The notes under the pieces are model-generated. The model searched no databases, was not told the origin of the DNA, and saw only the letters and a list, made by a program, of their open reading frames with translations. Below are positions 28,708 through 43,682 of a stretch of 64,000 bases of DNA, one piece after another. Origin of the DNA: Vibrio sp. FE10 (GTDB taxonomy: Bacteria; Pseudomonadota; Gammaproteobacteria; Enterobacterales; Vibrionaceae). Position 1 is the first letter of the stretch. Each line of letters starts with the position of its first letter. Location: assembly GCF_030297155.1 (NCBI RefSeq), contig NZ_AP028067.1:2728001-2792000 (forward strand). The letters are read 5' to 3'. The translations under genes were made by a program, and so were the position numbers.

Positions 28708-29583
28708 ATGAAATTAGATGATTTAAACCTCTTTCGACTCGTCGTTGAAAATGGGAGCTACACCGCAACATCGCGCAAGACTATGATTCCGGTTGCGACC
28801 ATTACACGACGCATCCAAGCCCTAGAAGATTCTTTGAACCTAAGGCTTCTCAATAGACACGCGCGTAAACTCTCTTTAACAGAGGCTGGCGAACGTTTTT
28901 TCAATGAATGCTCTCCGTTACTGCAACGTCTGTCTTCTACTGCAGAAGAGCTCACGGACGTGTGTAAAGGGGCTTCAGGGAAGATTCGTATTACCGCTCC
29001 CTCCAACCTGACTAAGCGCATGATGATGCCGATGTTCAGCGAATTCATGACTCAATACCCTGATATCAATATTGAGTTAATGATGAATAACCAAGCTGAT
29101 CAGCTCGACCCAACAGAGTGGGATGTCATTTTCAGAGTCGGTCCGCAGCGTGACTCAAGCTTAATTGCCAGAAAGATCAGTGAGGTCAAAGACATTCTGA
29201 TCGCAAGCCCAGACTATTTAGCGAAGAACCCAGCGCCAAGCCACGCAGAAGAACTGGCGAATCATTCTCTACTCAAAGGTTACCCACTCATTAAGTGGCA
29301 ACTGAGTAACTCGAATGAAGAGACAGTGGTCAACAGCGAGAAAGGTCGTTTCAATGCGAATGCGCTTAATGTCGTGAGACAAGCCTGTTCTGAGGGCCTA
29401 GGTATCACCCTAATGCCTGATGTAATGATCCGTGAATACATTGAAGATGGCAGCTTAGTACAAGTCTTAGAAGACTGGAGTGCTAACCCTCGTGATATTT
29501 ACATGCTTTATAACCACAAAGACCACCTGCCTGAGAAGGTTAGATTGTTTATCGATTTTGTGATCGCATACCACATTCACTAA
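28708..29583 (+). CDS. LysR family transcriptional regulator
   Basis: Winged-helix DNA-binding domain at residues 3-62 (LNLFRLVVENGSYTATSRKT, VATITRRIQALEDSLNLRLL) followed by a periplasmic-binding-protein-like effector domain (KIRITAPSNLTKRMMMP onward), 291 residues. The start is the ATG giving MKLDDLNLF; a GTG four codons earlier is possible. It is divergent from the RssB-like gene across 228 bases and is followed by a strong terminator. The target and effector cannot be told from sequence; the adjacent divergent gene is the first candidate. Confidence 0.85.
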   Translation: MKLDDLNLFRLVVENGSYTATSRKTMIPVATITRRIQALEDSLNLRLLNRHARKLSLTEAGERFFNECSPLLQRLSSTAEELTDVCKGASGKIRITAPSNLTKRMMMPMFSEFMTQYPDINIELMMNNQADQLDPTEWDVIFRVGPQRDSSLIARKISEVKDILIASPDYLAKNPAPSHAEELANHSLLKGYPLIKWQLSNSNEETVVNSEKGRFNANALNVVRQACSEGLGITLMPDVMIREYIEDGSLVQVLEDWSANPRDIYMLYNHKDHLPEKVRLFIDFVIAYHIH

Positions 29584-29608
29584 GATTCAATCCCCTTCCC
29601 CGCAAACA

Positions 29609-29640
29609 AAAAAACCAGAGCCGATGCTCTGGTTTTTTAT
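29609..29640. terminator. Terminator between the LysR gene and purF
   Basis: The stem AAAACCAGAGC, a CGAT loop and its complement run into a T6 tract; the A-rich 5' side could serve purF on the other strand. Confidence 0.9.
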
Positions 29641-29661
29641 TATTCATTTTTTATGAGTACG

Positions 29662-31176
29662 CTAAGCGCCTTCGTTATGTAACTCTAGGTTAGCAAGATC
29701 TTGTTGAATCTCACGCTCAACCTTTGAATCGTCATTACGTAAAGAATCTAGGAAATCTAGGTACGCTTGGTCGATATCGCCCGTTACATACTCGCCGTTG
29801 AATACCGAAGTATCAAAACGAGAGATGTCTTGATTACCCATACCTACAGCAGAGATTAAGTCTGGTAGCGTTTGGAAGATCAAAGCGTCTGCGCCAATCT
29901 GCTTACAAATCGTTTCGTTATCACGGCCATGAGCAATAAGCTCAGTCGCGCTTGGCATATCAATACCGTAAACGTTCGGGAAACGAACCTCAGGAGCAGC
30001 AGAAACCATGAAGACTTTGCTTGCGCCAGAATCACGAGCCATCTCAATGATCTGTTCTGATGTCGTACCACGAACAATCGAGTCATCGACCAATAGAACG
30101 TTCTTACCTTTAAACTCCGAACGAATCGCGTTGAGTTTACGGCGAACTGACTTCTTACGCTGTTGCTGACCAGGCATGATAAACGTGCGGCCAACGTAGC
30201 GGTTTTTCACGAAACCTTGACGATATGGCTTATCAATCGCTTGAGCAATTCGTAGCGCGATATCGTTTGATGTTTCAGGAATTGGAATAACCACGTCAAT
30301 GTCTAGATCTGCATACTCTTCTTTAATACGCTTACCTAACATCTCACCCATCTCAACGCGTGCGCTGTAAACCGAGATTTTGTCGATGAATGAATCTGGG
30401 CGTGCAAAGTATACAAACTCAAAGATACATGGGTTTAGTTGTGGGTTGTCTGCGCATTGTTTAGTGAAAAGCTCACCATCGAATGTTGCGTAGATAGCTT
30501 CACCCGGTGCTACGTCGCGCATGAAATCAAAACCAACAGCATCAAGTGCTACTGATTCAGATGCAACCATGTACTCTGTTTTACCATTAACTTCACGCTT
30601 ACCAAGACACAGTGGACGAATACCATGTGGGTCACGGAACGCGATCATGCCGTGGCCGATGATCATCGCTGTCACTGCGTAAGCACCACGAATAGTGCGG
30701 TGCACGTTTGCAACTGCGCGGAACACATCTTCTGAAGTCACATTACCTTTAACCGTATCGATCTCATGAGCCAATACGTTCAGTAGAACTTCAGAATCAG
30801 ACGTTGTGTTGACATGACGACGGTCTTTTTCGAACAACTTCTCACGAACTTCACTTGCATTCGTTAGGTTACCGTTGTGCGCCAACGTGATGCCAAAAGG
30901 AGAGTTTACGTAGAAAGGTTGCGCTTCAGAAGCACTCGAACTTCCCGCTGTAGGATAACGAACATGACCAATACCAACGTTACCTTGGAGGCGCTGCATG
31001 TGTTTTGCTTCAAAAACATCTTTAACTAAACCGTTCGCCTTACGCAGACGGAAACGATTGCTTTCTATGGTACAAATACCAGCGGCATCTTGGCCACGAT
31101 GCTGCAATACCGTTAAAGCGTCATAAATAGACTGGTTTACAGGTGTTGAACCCACGATTCCAACAATACCACACAT
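29662..31176 (-). CDS. purF: Amidophosphoribosyltransferase
   Basis: First committed step of purine synthesis: PRPP plus glutamine to phosphoribosylamine. The class II glutamine amidotransferase domain starts directly with the nucleophile Cys2 (MCGIVGIVG) and has no propeptide. The C-terminal PRPP-binding site is [17 protein letters not shown]. Length is 504 residues against 505 in E. coli. It is the last gene of folC-dedD-cvpA-purF; a PurR box lies before cvpA. A GAGGA ribosome site precedes the ATG. Confidence 0.97.
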   Translation of the reverse strand: MCGIVGIVGSTPVNQSIYDALTVLQHRGQDAAGICTIESNRFRLRKANGLVKDVFEAKHMQRLQGNVGIGHVRYPTAGSSSASEAQPFYVNSPFGITLAHNGNLTNASEVREKLFEKDRRHVNTTSDSEVLLNVLAHEIDTVKGNVTSEDVFRAVANVHRTIRGAYAVTAMIIGHGMIAFRDPHGIRPLCLGKREVNGKTEYMVASESVALDAVGFDFMRDVAPGEAIYATFDGELFTKQCADNPQLNPCIFEFVYFARPDSFIDKISVYSARVEMGEMLGKRIKEEYADLDIDVVIPIPETSNDIALRIAQAIDKPYRQGFVKNRYVGRTFIMPGQQQRKKSVRRKLNAIRSEFKGKNVLLVDDSIVRGTTSEQIIEMARDSGASKVFMVSAAPEVRFPNVYGIDMPSATELIAHGRDNETICKQIGADALIFQTLPDLISAVGMGNQDISRFDTSVFNGEYVTGDIDQAYLDFLDSLRNDDSKVEREIQQDLANLELHNEGA

Positions 31177-31209
31177 GTCCTAATCCTCGATTTTCGACAT
31201 TAACTGGCG

Positions 31210-31701
31210 CTAGAGCGCGCCAGATAAGAAACTAGATGTTGCTTGTAAATGCTCAAAGAACGGCGCAATGATTCGGCTAAACTCCGGAACCAACTGCGAA
31301 TTCTCCCACCACTCAGAACTTGGGAATGCAGTAAACGCATCCATGAAAAACAACACTGCTGAGACAATCAGAACACCACGTAAACCGCCAAAGACGACAC
31401 CGAGGATTCTGTCTGTACCCGACAGGCCTGTTTTCTGAACTAGTTGACCGATGACATAGTTAACTAAGGCACCAACAACTAACGTTGCAACAAACAATGC
31501 TGCTATCGCAGTTCCGTTACGAAACATCTCATCTTCGATATTGGTGAAGTACATTGCTAATTTAGCGTAGTACTGGCTAGCAATAAAAAATGCTCCAAAC
31601 CAAATAACTAATGACAACGCTTCTTTAGCGAAACCACGAACTAAACTGATCACGGCAGAGAAGCCGATCACGCCTAAAATGACAAAATCTAACCAATTCA
31701 T
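31210..31701 (-). CDS. cvpA: CvpA family inner-membrane protein
   Basis: A 163-residue protein with four membrane segments (WLDFVILGVIGFSAVISLV, ALSLVIWFGAFFIAS, AIAALFVATLVVGALV and LRGVLIVSAVLFFMD). It is named for colicin V production in E. coli and is linked to envelope integrity; the molecular function is unsettled. It is cotranscribed with purF (33-base gap), with the PurR box just upstream. Confidence 0.93.
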   Translation of the reverse strand: MNWLDFVILGVIGFSAVISLVRGFAKEALSLVIWFGAFFIASQYYAKLAMYFTNIEDEMFRNGTAIAALFVATLVVGALVNYVIGQLVQKTGLSGTDRILGVVFGGLRGVLIVSAVLFFMDAFTAFPSSEWWENSQLVPEFSRIIAPFFEHLQATSSFLSGAL

Positions 31702-31748
31702 GAATTCTTCATCTTAAGTTGGCGCGCATTTTAACAGAAAAAATGCTG

Positions 31749-31764
31749 ACGCAAACGTTTTCTT
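31749..31764. promoter_or_regulatory. PurR operator upstream of cvpA-purF
   Basis: ACGCAAACGTTTTCTT matches the PurR consensus (ACGCAAACGTTTTCNT) at all but the degenerate end. It lies 48 bases before cvpA and overlaps the dedD stop codon by two bases, the same arrangement as in E. coli. Confidence 0.9.
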
Positions 31765-32329
31765 ATGGATTTAACGGTTTAAATTTGAGCAATTGGCCTT
31801 TTGAACCCGTAATTTTTTCTAATTCCTTAATTTGTCGCTCAAGTTTGGATTTAGAGACATCGGGACCAATAATTACTCGCGTAAAAGTTTTTTCTTGCTT
31901 CGTGTGGGCTTGGTAACCGCGCTTTTGTAGATCCTTAACCATGCTTTTTGCATTGTCAGCATTCTTCAAAGCCATCAATTGAATGAGCCAAGCACTATCT
32001 TGGTATTCATTTTTTTCAGGTACCGGTTTAACCACCACGGCCACTTTGTCTGCTTCTTTATTATTTGAAGCCGACGCGGTTTGGGTTTCTGAATTGCCAC
32101 TTTCAATCACTTGCTCAACCGGAGAGTCCGGTAATGCAATCTGATCTTCAACAGGGTCGAGTACTTCAAAAACCTCAACATTACTATCAAGCTCAGGCTT
32201 AATCGGAATGCTTGCAAACTCCTCTTTATAATGGAGCTTCTTACCATCAAGCACGTCTGGCAATACGATAACGCCAATCGCGACTAAAATGATGGTGCCG
32301 ACTAATCGGCTTTGGAATTTACTTGCCAT
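31763..32329 (-). CDS. dedD: SPOR-domain cell-division protein DedD
   Basis: A bitopic protein of 188 residues. A single N-terminal membrane helix (LVGTIILVAIGVIVLPDVL) is followed by an acidic linker and a C-terminal SPOR domain (about residues 110-185, WLIQLMALKNADNAKSMV to the end) that binds denuded septal peptidoglycan. Its ATG abuts the folC stop (TAA-ATG), indicating translational coupling. The genomic position between folC and cvpA matches E. coli. Confidence 0.92.
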   Translation of the reverse strand: MASKFQSRLVGTIILVAIGVIVLPDVLDGKKLHYKEEFASIPIKPELDSNVEVFEVLDPVEDQIALPDSPVEQVIESGNSETQTASASNNKEADKVAVVVKPVPEKNEYQDSAWLIQLMALKNADNAKSMVKDLQKRGYQAHTKQEKTFTRVIIGPDVSKSKLERQIKELEKITGSKGQLLKFKPLNP

Positions 32330-33592
32330 TTAGTTTCCTTTTTTCTGCCAATGCTCCAAGACTTCTCCAACAGTATGGAAAGAACCGACCACCAAAACAA
32401 CATCATCACCTTTAACAGCAGATAAAGCCGCTTCAAACGCTGCTACAGGGTTTGAATGCTGCTCAACACCTTGTGGGAGGCTTTGACATAATTCAGCTGC
32501 TGTTGCCGCACGTGGCCCTTGCAGTGAACCTGGGTACCAATGTGATGCAATTGGTGCTAATACTTCCAATGTCGCGGGAATATCTTTGTCATGAAGCATG
32601 GCGACTACAACGTGTAAATTTTTTCCTGCATACTTTTGAGTCACTTGTTGTGCAAAATACTCAGCAGAATGTGGGTTATGAGCCACATCTAACACAATCA
32701 CGGGTTGGTCGCTAATTTGTTGCATACGTCCTGGAAGCTGCGCGTTGTTCAAACCGTTAACGACATTGACATCACTGATGCTAAGTTCTGAAGTCCCTAG
32801 CGCCATTAATGCAGTTGCCGCGTTCGGTAGCGGTAAGCTAGGAATAGGCAATGCGTCCAGTCGAAATGCACCGCTGTTCCAATTCCAGCTATCGCCGTTA
32901 ACTTCGTAGGTATATTGAATACCCACTTGGTAGAACTCAGCCTTAATATCATCAGCATGTGCAGCAACCGTTGCCGGTGGCTTAGGTTGACCACAAATAG
33001 CGGGTTTACCACTACGATAGATACCCGCCTTCTCAAAGCCAATCACATTAATGTCATCACCCAGCCAATCAACGTGGTCGACAGCCAAGCTAGTGATTAC
33101 AGACACGTCATGATCAACGATATTAGTCGCGTCTAAACGTCCACCCAGACCCACTTCTAATAGAACAACATCTACTGCTTCGGTTTGAAACGCACGTAAC
33201 GCGGCTAATGTACCGTATTCGAAGAAGCTCAGGCTGATTTCACCACGCTCTTTCTCAATGAAGTCGAAAGATTGAACCATCTTTTCATCAGACAGATCTT
33301 GGCCGTTAATACGAACGCGTTCGTTATAGCGAATTAAGTGAGGAGAACTGTAGACACCAACGGAGTAACCAGCGTCCAATAGAATAGCTTCCATTAGGGC
33401 ACATGTTGAGCCTTTGCCATTAGTTCCGGCAACGGTAATCACGTGTTTAGCAGGTTTGGTGAGGTTTGCCTTAGAGGCGACGGCCTGAACTCGGTCTAAC
33501 CCAAGGTCAATAGCGCTTGTGTGGATGTTTGATAAATAATCAAGCCACATCTCTAATGAGGATGTGGCTTGAGGAATAGGTTGTTGACTCAT
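32330..33592 (-). CDS. folC: Dihydrofolate synthase / folylpolyglutamate synthase
   Basis: Adds glutamate to dihydropteroate and to reduced folates. ATP is bound by the P-loop VAGTNGKGSTCALMEA; the Mur-ligase-like central domain contains EVGLGGRLDATNIVD and ITSLAVDHVDWLG, and the C-terminal domain has VVLDVAHNPHSAEYF. Length is 420 residues against 422 in E. coli. It lies 42 bases downstream of accD and is coupled to dedD. Confidence 0.95.
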   Translation of the reverse strand: MSQQPIPQATSSLEMWLDYLSNIHTSAIDLGLDRVQAVASKANLTKPAKHVITVAGTNGKGSTCALMEAILLDAGYSVGVYSSPHLIRYNERVRINGQDLSDEKMVQSFDFIEKERGEISLSFFEYGTLAALRAFQTEAVDVVLLEVGLGGRLDATNIVDHDVSVITSLAVDHVDWLGDDINVIGFEKAGIYRSGKPAICGQPKPPATVAAHADDIKAEFYQVGIQYTYEVNGDSWNWNSGAFRLDALPIPSLPLPNAATALMALGTSELSISDVNVVNGLNNAQLPGRMQQISDQPVIVLDVAHNPHSAEYFAQQVTQKYAGKNLHVVVAMLHDKDIPATLEVLAPIASHWYPGSLQGPRAATAAELCQSLPQGVEQHSNPVAAFEAALSAVKGDDVVLVVGSFHTVGEVLEHWQKKGN

Positions 33593-33634
33593 CTAACTCA
33601 TAACCATAATTAAGTAGGTTTGTTAGAAGGTACT

Positions 33635-34561
33635 TTACCCTTTTTCTGGCGCTTCTGGTACTTCATAAGTAGCTTCATTCGGTGAATCGTTCACAGAAAC
33701 TACTAATGGCGAAGGCTGGTTGGTCATTTTAGCAACAAGGCTTGCAACGCGCTGACGCATCTCACGACGGTCAACGATCATGTCGATAGCACCGTGGTCA
33801 AGTAGGAACTCACTGCGTTGGAAACCTTCAGGAAGGTCTTCACGTACAGTTTGTTCGATTACACGACGTCCAGCGAAACCGATCAGTGCTTTTGGCTCAC
33901 CGATGTTGATATCGCCAAGCATTGCCAAACTTGCAGAAACACCACCCATTGTAGGATCAGTCATAACTGAAACAAACGGTAGGCCTTTCGCAGATAAACG
34001 CTCTAGCGCAGCACTGGTTTTTGCCATTTGCATTAGAGACATAAGCGCCTCTTGCATACGTGCACCACCACTTGCAGAGAAACAAACCAAACCACAGTTG
34101 TTTTCAATAGCTGCGTCTACTGCTTTCACAAAGCGAGCACCAACAACAGAACCCATTGAACCACCCATGAATGAGAATTCAAAAGCACACGCTACGATAG
34201 GTAAACCAAGCAGTTCGCCTTTCATTGCAACTAATGCATCTGTCTCACCACTGTTCTTCTGAGCAGTAGAGATACGTTCTTTGTAACGCTTAGAGTCTTT
34301 AAACTTCAGTTTGTCTTGTGGCTCAAGATCAGCACCTAGTTCAACACGCTCACCTTTGTCTAGGAATGTATCCAGACGACGACGAGCTTTCATGCGCATG
34401 TGATGATCACATTTTGGACATACTTCTAGGTTACGCTCAAGTTCAGCATGGTAGAGAACCTGCTCACAAGAAGTACATTTTGTCCAAACACCCTCAGGGA
34501 TAGACGCTTTACGAGATGTAACGATGTTGCTTTTTTCTAAAATCTTTTCAAGCCAACTCAT
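33635..34561 (-). CDS. accD: Acetyl-CoA carboxylase carboxyltransferase subunit beta
   Basis: Transfers carboxyl from biotin to acetyl-CoA, the first step of fatty-acid synthesis. The N-terminal zinc ribbon has Cys29, Cys32, Cys48 and Cys51 ([16 protein letters not shown]), which in E. coli also binds its own mRNA. The crotonase-like core includes [20 protein letters not shown] and [16 protein letters not shown]. Length is 308 residues against 304. An AAAGG ribosome site precedes the ATG. It heads the conserved accD-folC-dedD-cvpA-purF series. Confidence 0.97.
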   Translation of the reverse strand: MSWLEKILEKSNIVTSRKASIPEGVWTKCTSCEQVLYHAELERNLEVCPKCDHHMRMKARRRLDTFLDKGERVELGADLEPQDKLKFKDSKRYKERISTAQKNSGETDALVAMKGELLGLPIVACAFEFSFMGGSMGSVVGARFVKAVDAAIENNCGLVCFSASGGARMQEALMSLMQMAKTSAALERLSAKGLPFVSVMTDPTMGGVSASLAMLGDINIGEPKALIGFAGRRVIEQTVREDLPEGFQRSEFLLDHGAIDMIVDRREMRQRVASLVAKMTNQPSPLVVSVNDSPNEATYEVPEAPEKG

Positions 34562-34737
34562 GGAAGACCTTTTTGTTTCGATTCCTCCGCTTGATTGCGA
34601 AAGAAATAAATTTGGGAATTATGCGTGGGAATTAAAGCACATAAAACAGCGACTGTAGATAAAAAACTGGTTGTACCTATTTTCTCACGCTATTTTACGC
34701 ACGAAACCGTAATAATTTTTGAACCTAAGTCTCACAT

Positions 34738-35532
34738 TTAGTTCAAATTATCCGGTAAAAATAGAGGGCCAATTGGCTCTCGTGGTAGCTCAAAATGTTC
34801 AGGATAATCAACATCAACCAGATACAAACCTTCCGCTTTTGCGGTTGCGCCTGCTACTTTTCGGTCTTTAGCCTCTAAAAGCCACTGGATCCACTCTGGT
34901 TTCTGCTCACCTTTACCTACCGCAATTAAGCTGCCAGTAATATTCCTCACCATGTGGTGAACAAACGCATTCGCTTTAATATCGATCACTATGTAGTGTC
35001 CGTGACGCGTCACATTTAAGTGAATCATATTTCGCCATGGGCTACGAGATTGACAATGTGTCGCTCTGAATGAAGTGAAGTCGTTCTCGCCTAACAAGTA
35101 CTGACCCGCTTCATGCATTTTTTTCTCATCAAGGTGACCATGGTAATGGCTCACTCCTGAATTAAGAATGCCTGGGCGCAGTGCATGGTTAAAGATAATG
35201 TAGCGGTAACGACGAGCGGTAGCAGAAAAGCGAGCATGAAAATCTTCATTCACTTCTGTCGCCCAACGAACAGCAATATCTTTCGGCATGTTGGCATTAG
35301 CGCCCATTGTCCATGCCACCATCTTACGATCGACATTAGTTTCAAAGTGAACGACTTGTCCCGTACCGTGAACACCGGCATCCGTTCGGCCTGCGCACAT
35401 AACTTCTACAGGGTGATTCGCGACAACAGAAAGAGCCTTTTCCAATTCTTCTTGGACACTTTTCACGTCTCGTTGGCGCTGCCAACCAAAGTAGTGGGTA
35501 CCGTTATATTCAATACCTAAAGCAATTTTCAT
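34738..35532 (-). CDS. truA: tRNA pseudouridine(38-40) synthase
   Basis: Isomerises uridines 38-40 in the anticodon arm. The catalytic aspartate is Asp51 in [18 protein letters not shown]; the C-terminal [17 protein letters not shown] segment is diagnostic. Length is 264 residues against 270 in E. coli. It follows hubP as in other vibrios; the hubP terminator separates them. Confidence 0.96.
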   Translation of the reverse strand: MKIALGIEYNGTHYFGWQRQRDVKSVQEELEKALSVVANHPVEVMCAGRTDAGVHGTGQVVHFETNVDRKMVAWTMGANANMPKDIAVRWATEVNEDFHARFSATARRYRYIIFNHALRPGILNSGVSHYHGHLDEKKMHEAGQYLLGENDFTSFRATHCQSRSPWRNMIHLNVTRHGHYIVIDIKANAFVHHMVRNITGSLIAVGKGEQKPEWIQWLLEAKDRKVAGATAKAEGLYLVDVDYPEHFELPREPIGPLFLPDNLN

Positions 35533-35637
35533 GTTCTTGTTCTCTTTGAAAATGGGCGAGAAGTATATACGGAAATCAGTGCTACCCCAAATCGGATGGG
35601 GCTAAATCTGCCAATATTAAAAGAAAGGTCTGCAATA

Positions 35638-35666
35638 AAATAAAGGGTAGCCAATGCTACCCTTTA
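35638..35666 (-). terminator. Rho-independent terminator of hubP
   Basis: The 10-bp stem AAAGGGTAGC with a 4-base loop is followed on the minus strand by TTTATTTTATT, 14 bases after the hubP stop. Confidence 0.88.
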
Positions 35667-35679
35667 CGTATCGTTTAAT

Positions 35680-40812
<5,133 letters not shown>

Positions 40813-40971
40813 AAAAGGCTCAGCTAGGTGCTTAAATTCGGAAAAGTGATGATCTATTAAATATATCGGATAAATGACGTAAAACTATAGAGATGAAAAC
40901 AAAAAATGTGTTGCAGCAACAATATTCGCAGCAATTTCACACAATTTGACTAACAATATTTTCAATCGATT

Positions 40972-41004
40972 AAAAAAGCCCCACTAAAGAGTGAGGCTTG
41001 ATAA
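40972..41004 (-). terminator. Rho-independent terminator of asd
   Basis: On the minus strand the stem AAGCCTCACT/AGTGGGGCTT (one G-T wobble) runs into TTTTTT, about 20 bases after the asd stop. Confidence 0.85.
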
Positions 41005-41019
41005 TCAAAGCAATGAAGC

Positions 41020-42033
41020 TTAGAAGTAATCGCGAATAAGCAATTCTGCGATTTGAACTGCGTTGGTTGCTGCGCCTTTGCGTACGTTATCAGCGACTAC
41101 CCACATGTTCACACCGCTGTGATGGCTGATATCGTTACGAATACGACCAACCATTACGTGATCTTTACCACCTGCATCACGAACTTGAGTTGGGAAGTCT
41201 AGCGCTTGGAATACTTCAACACCTTCTGTGTTCTCTAGAAGCTGAACCACTTGCTCAGCAGCGATTGGCGCACGAGTCTCGATGTGTAGAGATTCAGCGT
41301 GACCGTAGAACACAGGAACACGAACACAAGTCGGGTTCACTGTAATTGAAGAGTCAGCAAAGATCTTTTGAGTTTCCCAAACCATCTTCATTTCTTCACG
41401 TGTGTAGCCGTTCTCTGTAAATTCATCGATTTGAGGAATACAGTTAAACGCGATCTGCTGTGAAAATGCTGACTTGTCAGCTGGCATGCCGTTAAGAAGC
41501 TTAGCAGTTTGACCTGCAAGTTCATCGATACCCGGCTTACCTGCACCAGACACAGATTGGTAAGTTGAAACGTTAATACGCTCAAGACCCACTTCATCGT
41601 GAATTGGCTTAAGTGCTACTACCATCTGAATAGTAGAACAGTTAGGGTTCGCGATGATGTTGCGGTTGCGGAACTCAGCAATCGCTTCAGGGTTCACTTC
41701 TGGCACAACCAGAGGAACATCGTATTCATAGCGGAAACGTGATGTGTTATCGATAACAACCACACCTTCGTCAGCCGCAATTGGAGCCCAACGTTCTGAA
41801 AGCTCGCTACCTGCAGAGAAAAACGCAATATGTACTTGAGACCAATCGAAGTCTTCTACATTTTGTACTTGTATTGTTTTGCCGTTAAAACGGGAAGTTT
41901 TGCCTTCACTACGTTCACTTGCTAGTAAGTGCATTTCACCGACAGGGAATTTACGCTCTTTAAGTACTTCAAGAATGGTTTCACCAACCGCACCAGTCGC
42001 ACCTAAAATAGCAATATTAAATTCTTGGCTCAT
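41020..42033 (-). CDS. asd: Aspartate-semialdehyde dehydrogenase
   Basis: Reduces aspartyl phosphate to the semialdehyde, precursor of lysine, diaminopimelate, threonine and methionine. The NADP motif is LGATGAVGETILEVL and the catalytic cysteine is Cys132 in IIANPNCSTIQM. The intact cysteine distinguishes it from the inactive enterobacterial Usg homologue found at this locus. Length is 337 residues, the Pseudomonas-like class; vibrios usually have a second, longer Asd elsewhere. An AGAGAG ribosome site lies before the ATG and the gene is 12 bases after pdxB, so the two are probably an operon. Confidence 0.94.
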   Translation of the reverse strand: MSQEFNIAILGATGAVGETILEVLKERKFPVGEMHLLASERSEGKTSRFNGKTIQVQNVEDFDWSQVHIAFFSAGSELSERWAPIAADEGVVVIDNTSRFRYEYDVPLVVPEVNPEAIAEFRNRNIIANPNCSTIQMVVALKPIHDEVGLERINVSTYQSVSGAGKPGIDELAGQTAKLLNGMPADKSAFSQQIAFNCIPQIDEFTENGYTREEMKMVWETQKIFADSSITVNPTCVRVPVFYGHAESLHIETRAPIAAEQVVQLLENTEGVEVFQALDFPTQVRDAGGKDHVMVGRIRNDISHHSGVNMWVVADNVRKGAATNAVQIAELLIRDYF

Positions 42034-42045
42034 TGTTTCTCTCTT

Positions 42046-43179
42046 TTATAAAGTTGGCTTTACCATAAAACCGAGTTTAGATAACGGCGTTAAATTACAA
42101 GATTCGTCGCCAGTTAACTCGACTGCACTGTACTCTCTGCGGTCCCAATATTCTTTACGCATCTTGTCAAAAGAACCCGGCGTAGAGATATTGCGACGGA
42201 ATAAGGCGTCATCTTTGCGCACATCATAGATCAACTGAGTCAAATTGTGCAGTGTTGCTTCATCCCAAGCTCTATCTAATTTCATTTGAGGAACAGGCGC
42301 GATAGGAAGTAAGTCACTCGCATAAGCACGTAACTCGTTGCCTAAAAACTCACAATAGCTGTTAAAGATCATGGTGGTACCACGCGCTTTACCTTCTAAA
42401 CCGTAGCCAGCAACGTGTGGAGTTGCAAAGGCCAACAGTGGAAGTAATTCCATATCAACTTCTGGTTCAAATTCGAATACGTCTAACGCAGCAGTGAAAC
42501 CATCGGCTTTTTGCAGACGAGCTTTCAACGCTTGGTTGTCGACAATCGGGCCACGCGCAGCATTAATTAGGATTTGATCTGCACGGAAGTTATTCAGCAC
42601 TTTTTCGTTGATCATGTGGTGCGTTGGAAATTCGCCCGTTTTGGTGATAGGCGTATGCAAGGTAATTACGTCAGATTGTTCTAGCAACGTTTCAAGGTCG
42701 GTGAACTCACGAGCATCACCCTCTTGTTGTTTTAGAGGATCGTTCAGCAGTACTTTGATACCAATGCCTTCAAGGCATTTTGCTAAGTAACTACCCACTT
42801 GACCAGCACCAACAATACCTACTGTTTTGTCAAAAACAGAAAAGCCTTGTTGCTGAGCCAGCACCATCATCGCACTGAACGCATACTCAGCCACTCCCAC
42901 CTTGTTACAGCCAGGCGCTGCGGTGAAGAAAATGCCACGCTCTTTCATCAATTCTTGGTCAACGTGATCCATACCCGCCGTTGCGGTTCCAACAAATTTA
43001 AGCTTGTTCGCTTTGCTGATCAGCGCTTCATTGACCTTAGTCACCGAGCGAATCATCAGAGCATCTACGTCAACAAGATCGTCAGCGGTTAGCGTTCGAC
43101 CGGACTTCATTGTCACTTCACCTAGCTGGCTAAAAAGCGCTTCAGCATAAGGCATATTTTCATCGATTAAGATTTTCAT
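42046..43179 (-). CDS. pdxB: 4-phosphoerythronate dehydrogenase
   Basis: Oxidises 4-phospho-D-erythronate in pyridoxal-5'-phosphate synthesis. A D-2-hydroxyacid dehydrogenase with NAD-binding [16 protein letters not shown], a catalytic arginine and glutamate in [13 protein letters not shown] and FEFEPEVD, and the histidine in ATPHVAGYG; a C-terminal dimerisation domain follows. The start was set at [16 protein letters not shown], giving 377 residues against 378 in E. coli; the ORF extends 40 codons further without homology. No strong ribosome site is visible. Confidence 0.94.
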   Translation of the reverse strand: MKILIDENMPYAEALFSQLGEVTMKSGRTLTADDLVDVDALMIRSVTKVNEALISKANKLKFVGTATAGMDHVDQELMKERGIFFTAAPGCNKVGVAEYAFSAMMVLAQQQGFSVFDKTVGIVGAGQVGSYLAKCLEGIGIKVLLNDPLKQQEGDAREFTDLETLLEQSDVITLHTPITKTGEFPTHHMINEKVLNNFRADQILINAARGPIVDNQALKARLQKADGFTAALDVFEFEPEVDMELLPLLAFATPHVAGYGLEGKARGTTMIFNSYCEFLGNELRAYASDLLPIAPVPQMKLDRAWDEATLHNLTQLIYDVRKDDALFRRNISTPGSFDKMRKEYWDRREYSAVELTGDESCNLTPLSKLGFMVKPTL

Positions 43180-43371
43180 TGGGAAGGTACTTTCGTTGGG
43201 GTCTGTCGACCTTAAATGTGAATTGAAATGATTGTGCAAAATTCCACACACGGTGTCGAGTAGCAATTGGAATACATTATGAATAAAGGGCTGAATCACC
43301 TAGCCTGCACAAACAAGAACTGGATTAATCGTCGATACCCAAAATCAAAAGGCTAAAATCAGAAGACCAAA
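43180..43371. other. Intergenic region upstream of pdxB
   Basis: This is the upper part of the 503-base gap between pdxB and fabB. It should hold the pdxB promoter, but I see no convincing -35/-10 pair, operator or ORF. The rest of the gap is the fabB 3' UTR described separately. Confidence 0.4.
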
Positions 43372-43404
43372 ACGAAAAATGCCCGATTGAATAAACAATC
43401 GGGC
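43372..43404 (-). terminator. Rho-independent terminator of fabB / FarS
   Basis: The 9-bp stem GCCCGATTG/CAATCGGGC with a 6-base loop is followed on the minus strand by ATTTTTCGTTTT. It lies 280 bases beyond the fabB stop, leaving an unusually long 3' UTR. Confidence 0.9.
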
Positions 43405-43450
43405 AAACATCCAGAACAAAAGGATCCTATCTCGCTCTCCAGGAGACAGA
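43372..43450 (-). ncRNA. farS: Probable FarS small RNA from the fabB 3' UTR
   Basis: In V. cholerae the fabB 3' UTR is processed by RNase E into FarS, a small RNA that represses fadE-type genes. Here fabB likewise has a long noncoding 3' UTR ending in a strong terminator. A second perfect hairpin, CAGTAGT/ACTACTG (43469-43491), lies further upstream. The 3' end is defined by the terminator; the 5' end given here is only an estimate. I could not compare the sequence with the V. cholerae RNA. Confidence 0.5.
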
Positions 43451-43682
43451 GTCTTGCGTCTGTTCAACCAGTAGTAACTAAGTCACTACTGATCAAGCTC
43501 TGGAAACCTTTCAACTTTTAAAACTAAGCTTAAAAGCTACTTTCTAAAGCGAAGCTTAAAAAAACCATGTTTAAAAAGCTATGTTCTGATGGTCATGATT
43601 ACTGGGTGACCTGTGCGTGTTGAATCTGCACTCACATCACCCATTAATGATTAACCTTTTATTAATTTAACCTTGGCTTCAA

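Noticed and set aside
43180..43299. 40-residue N-terminal extension of pdxB
   Set aside because: The sequence is not family-like; PdxB begins at MKILIDEN and gives the expected length.
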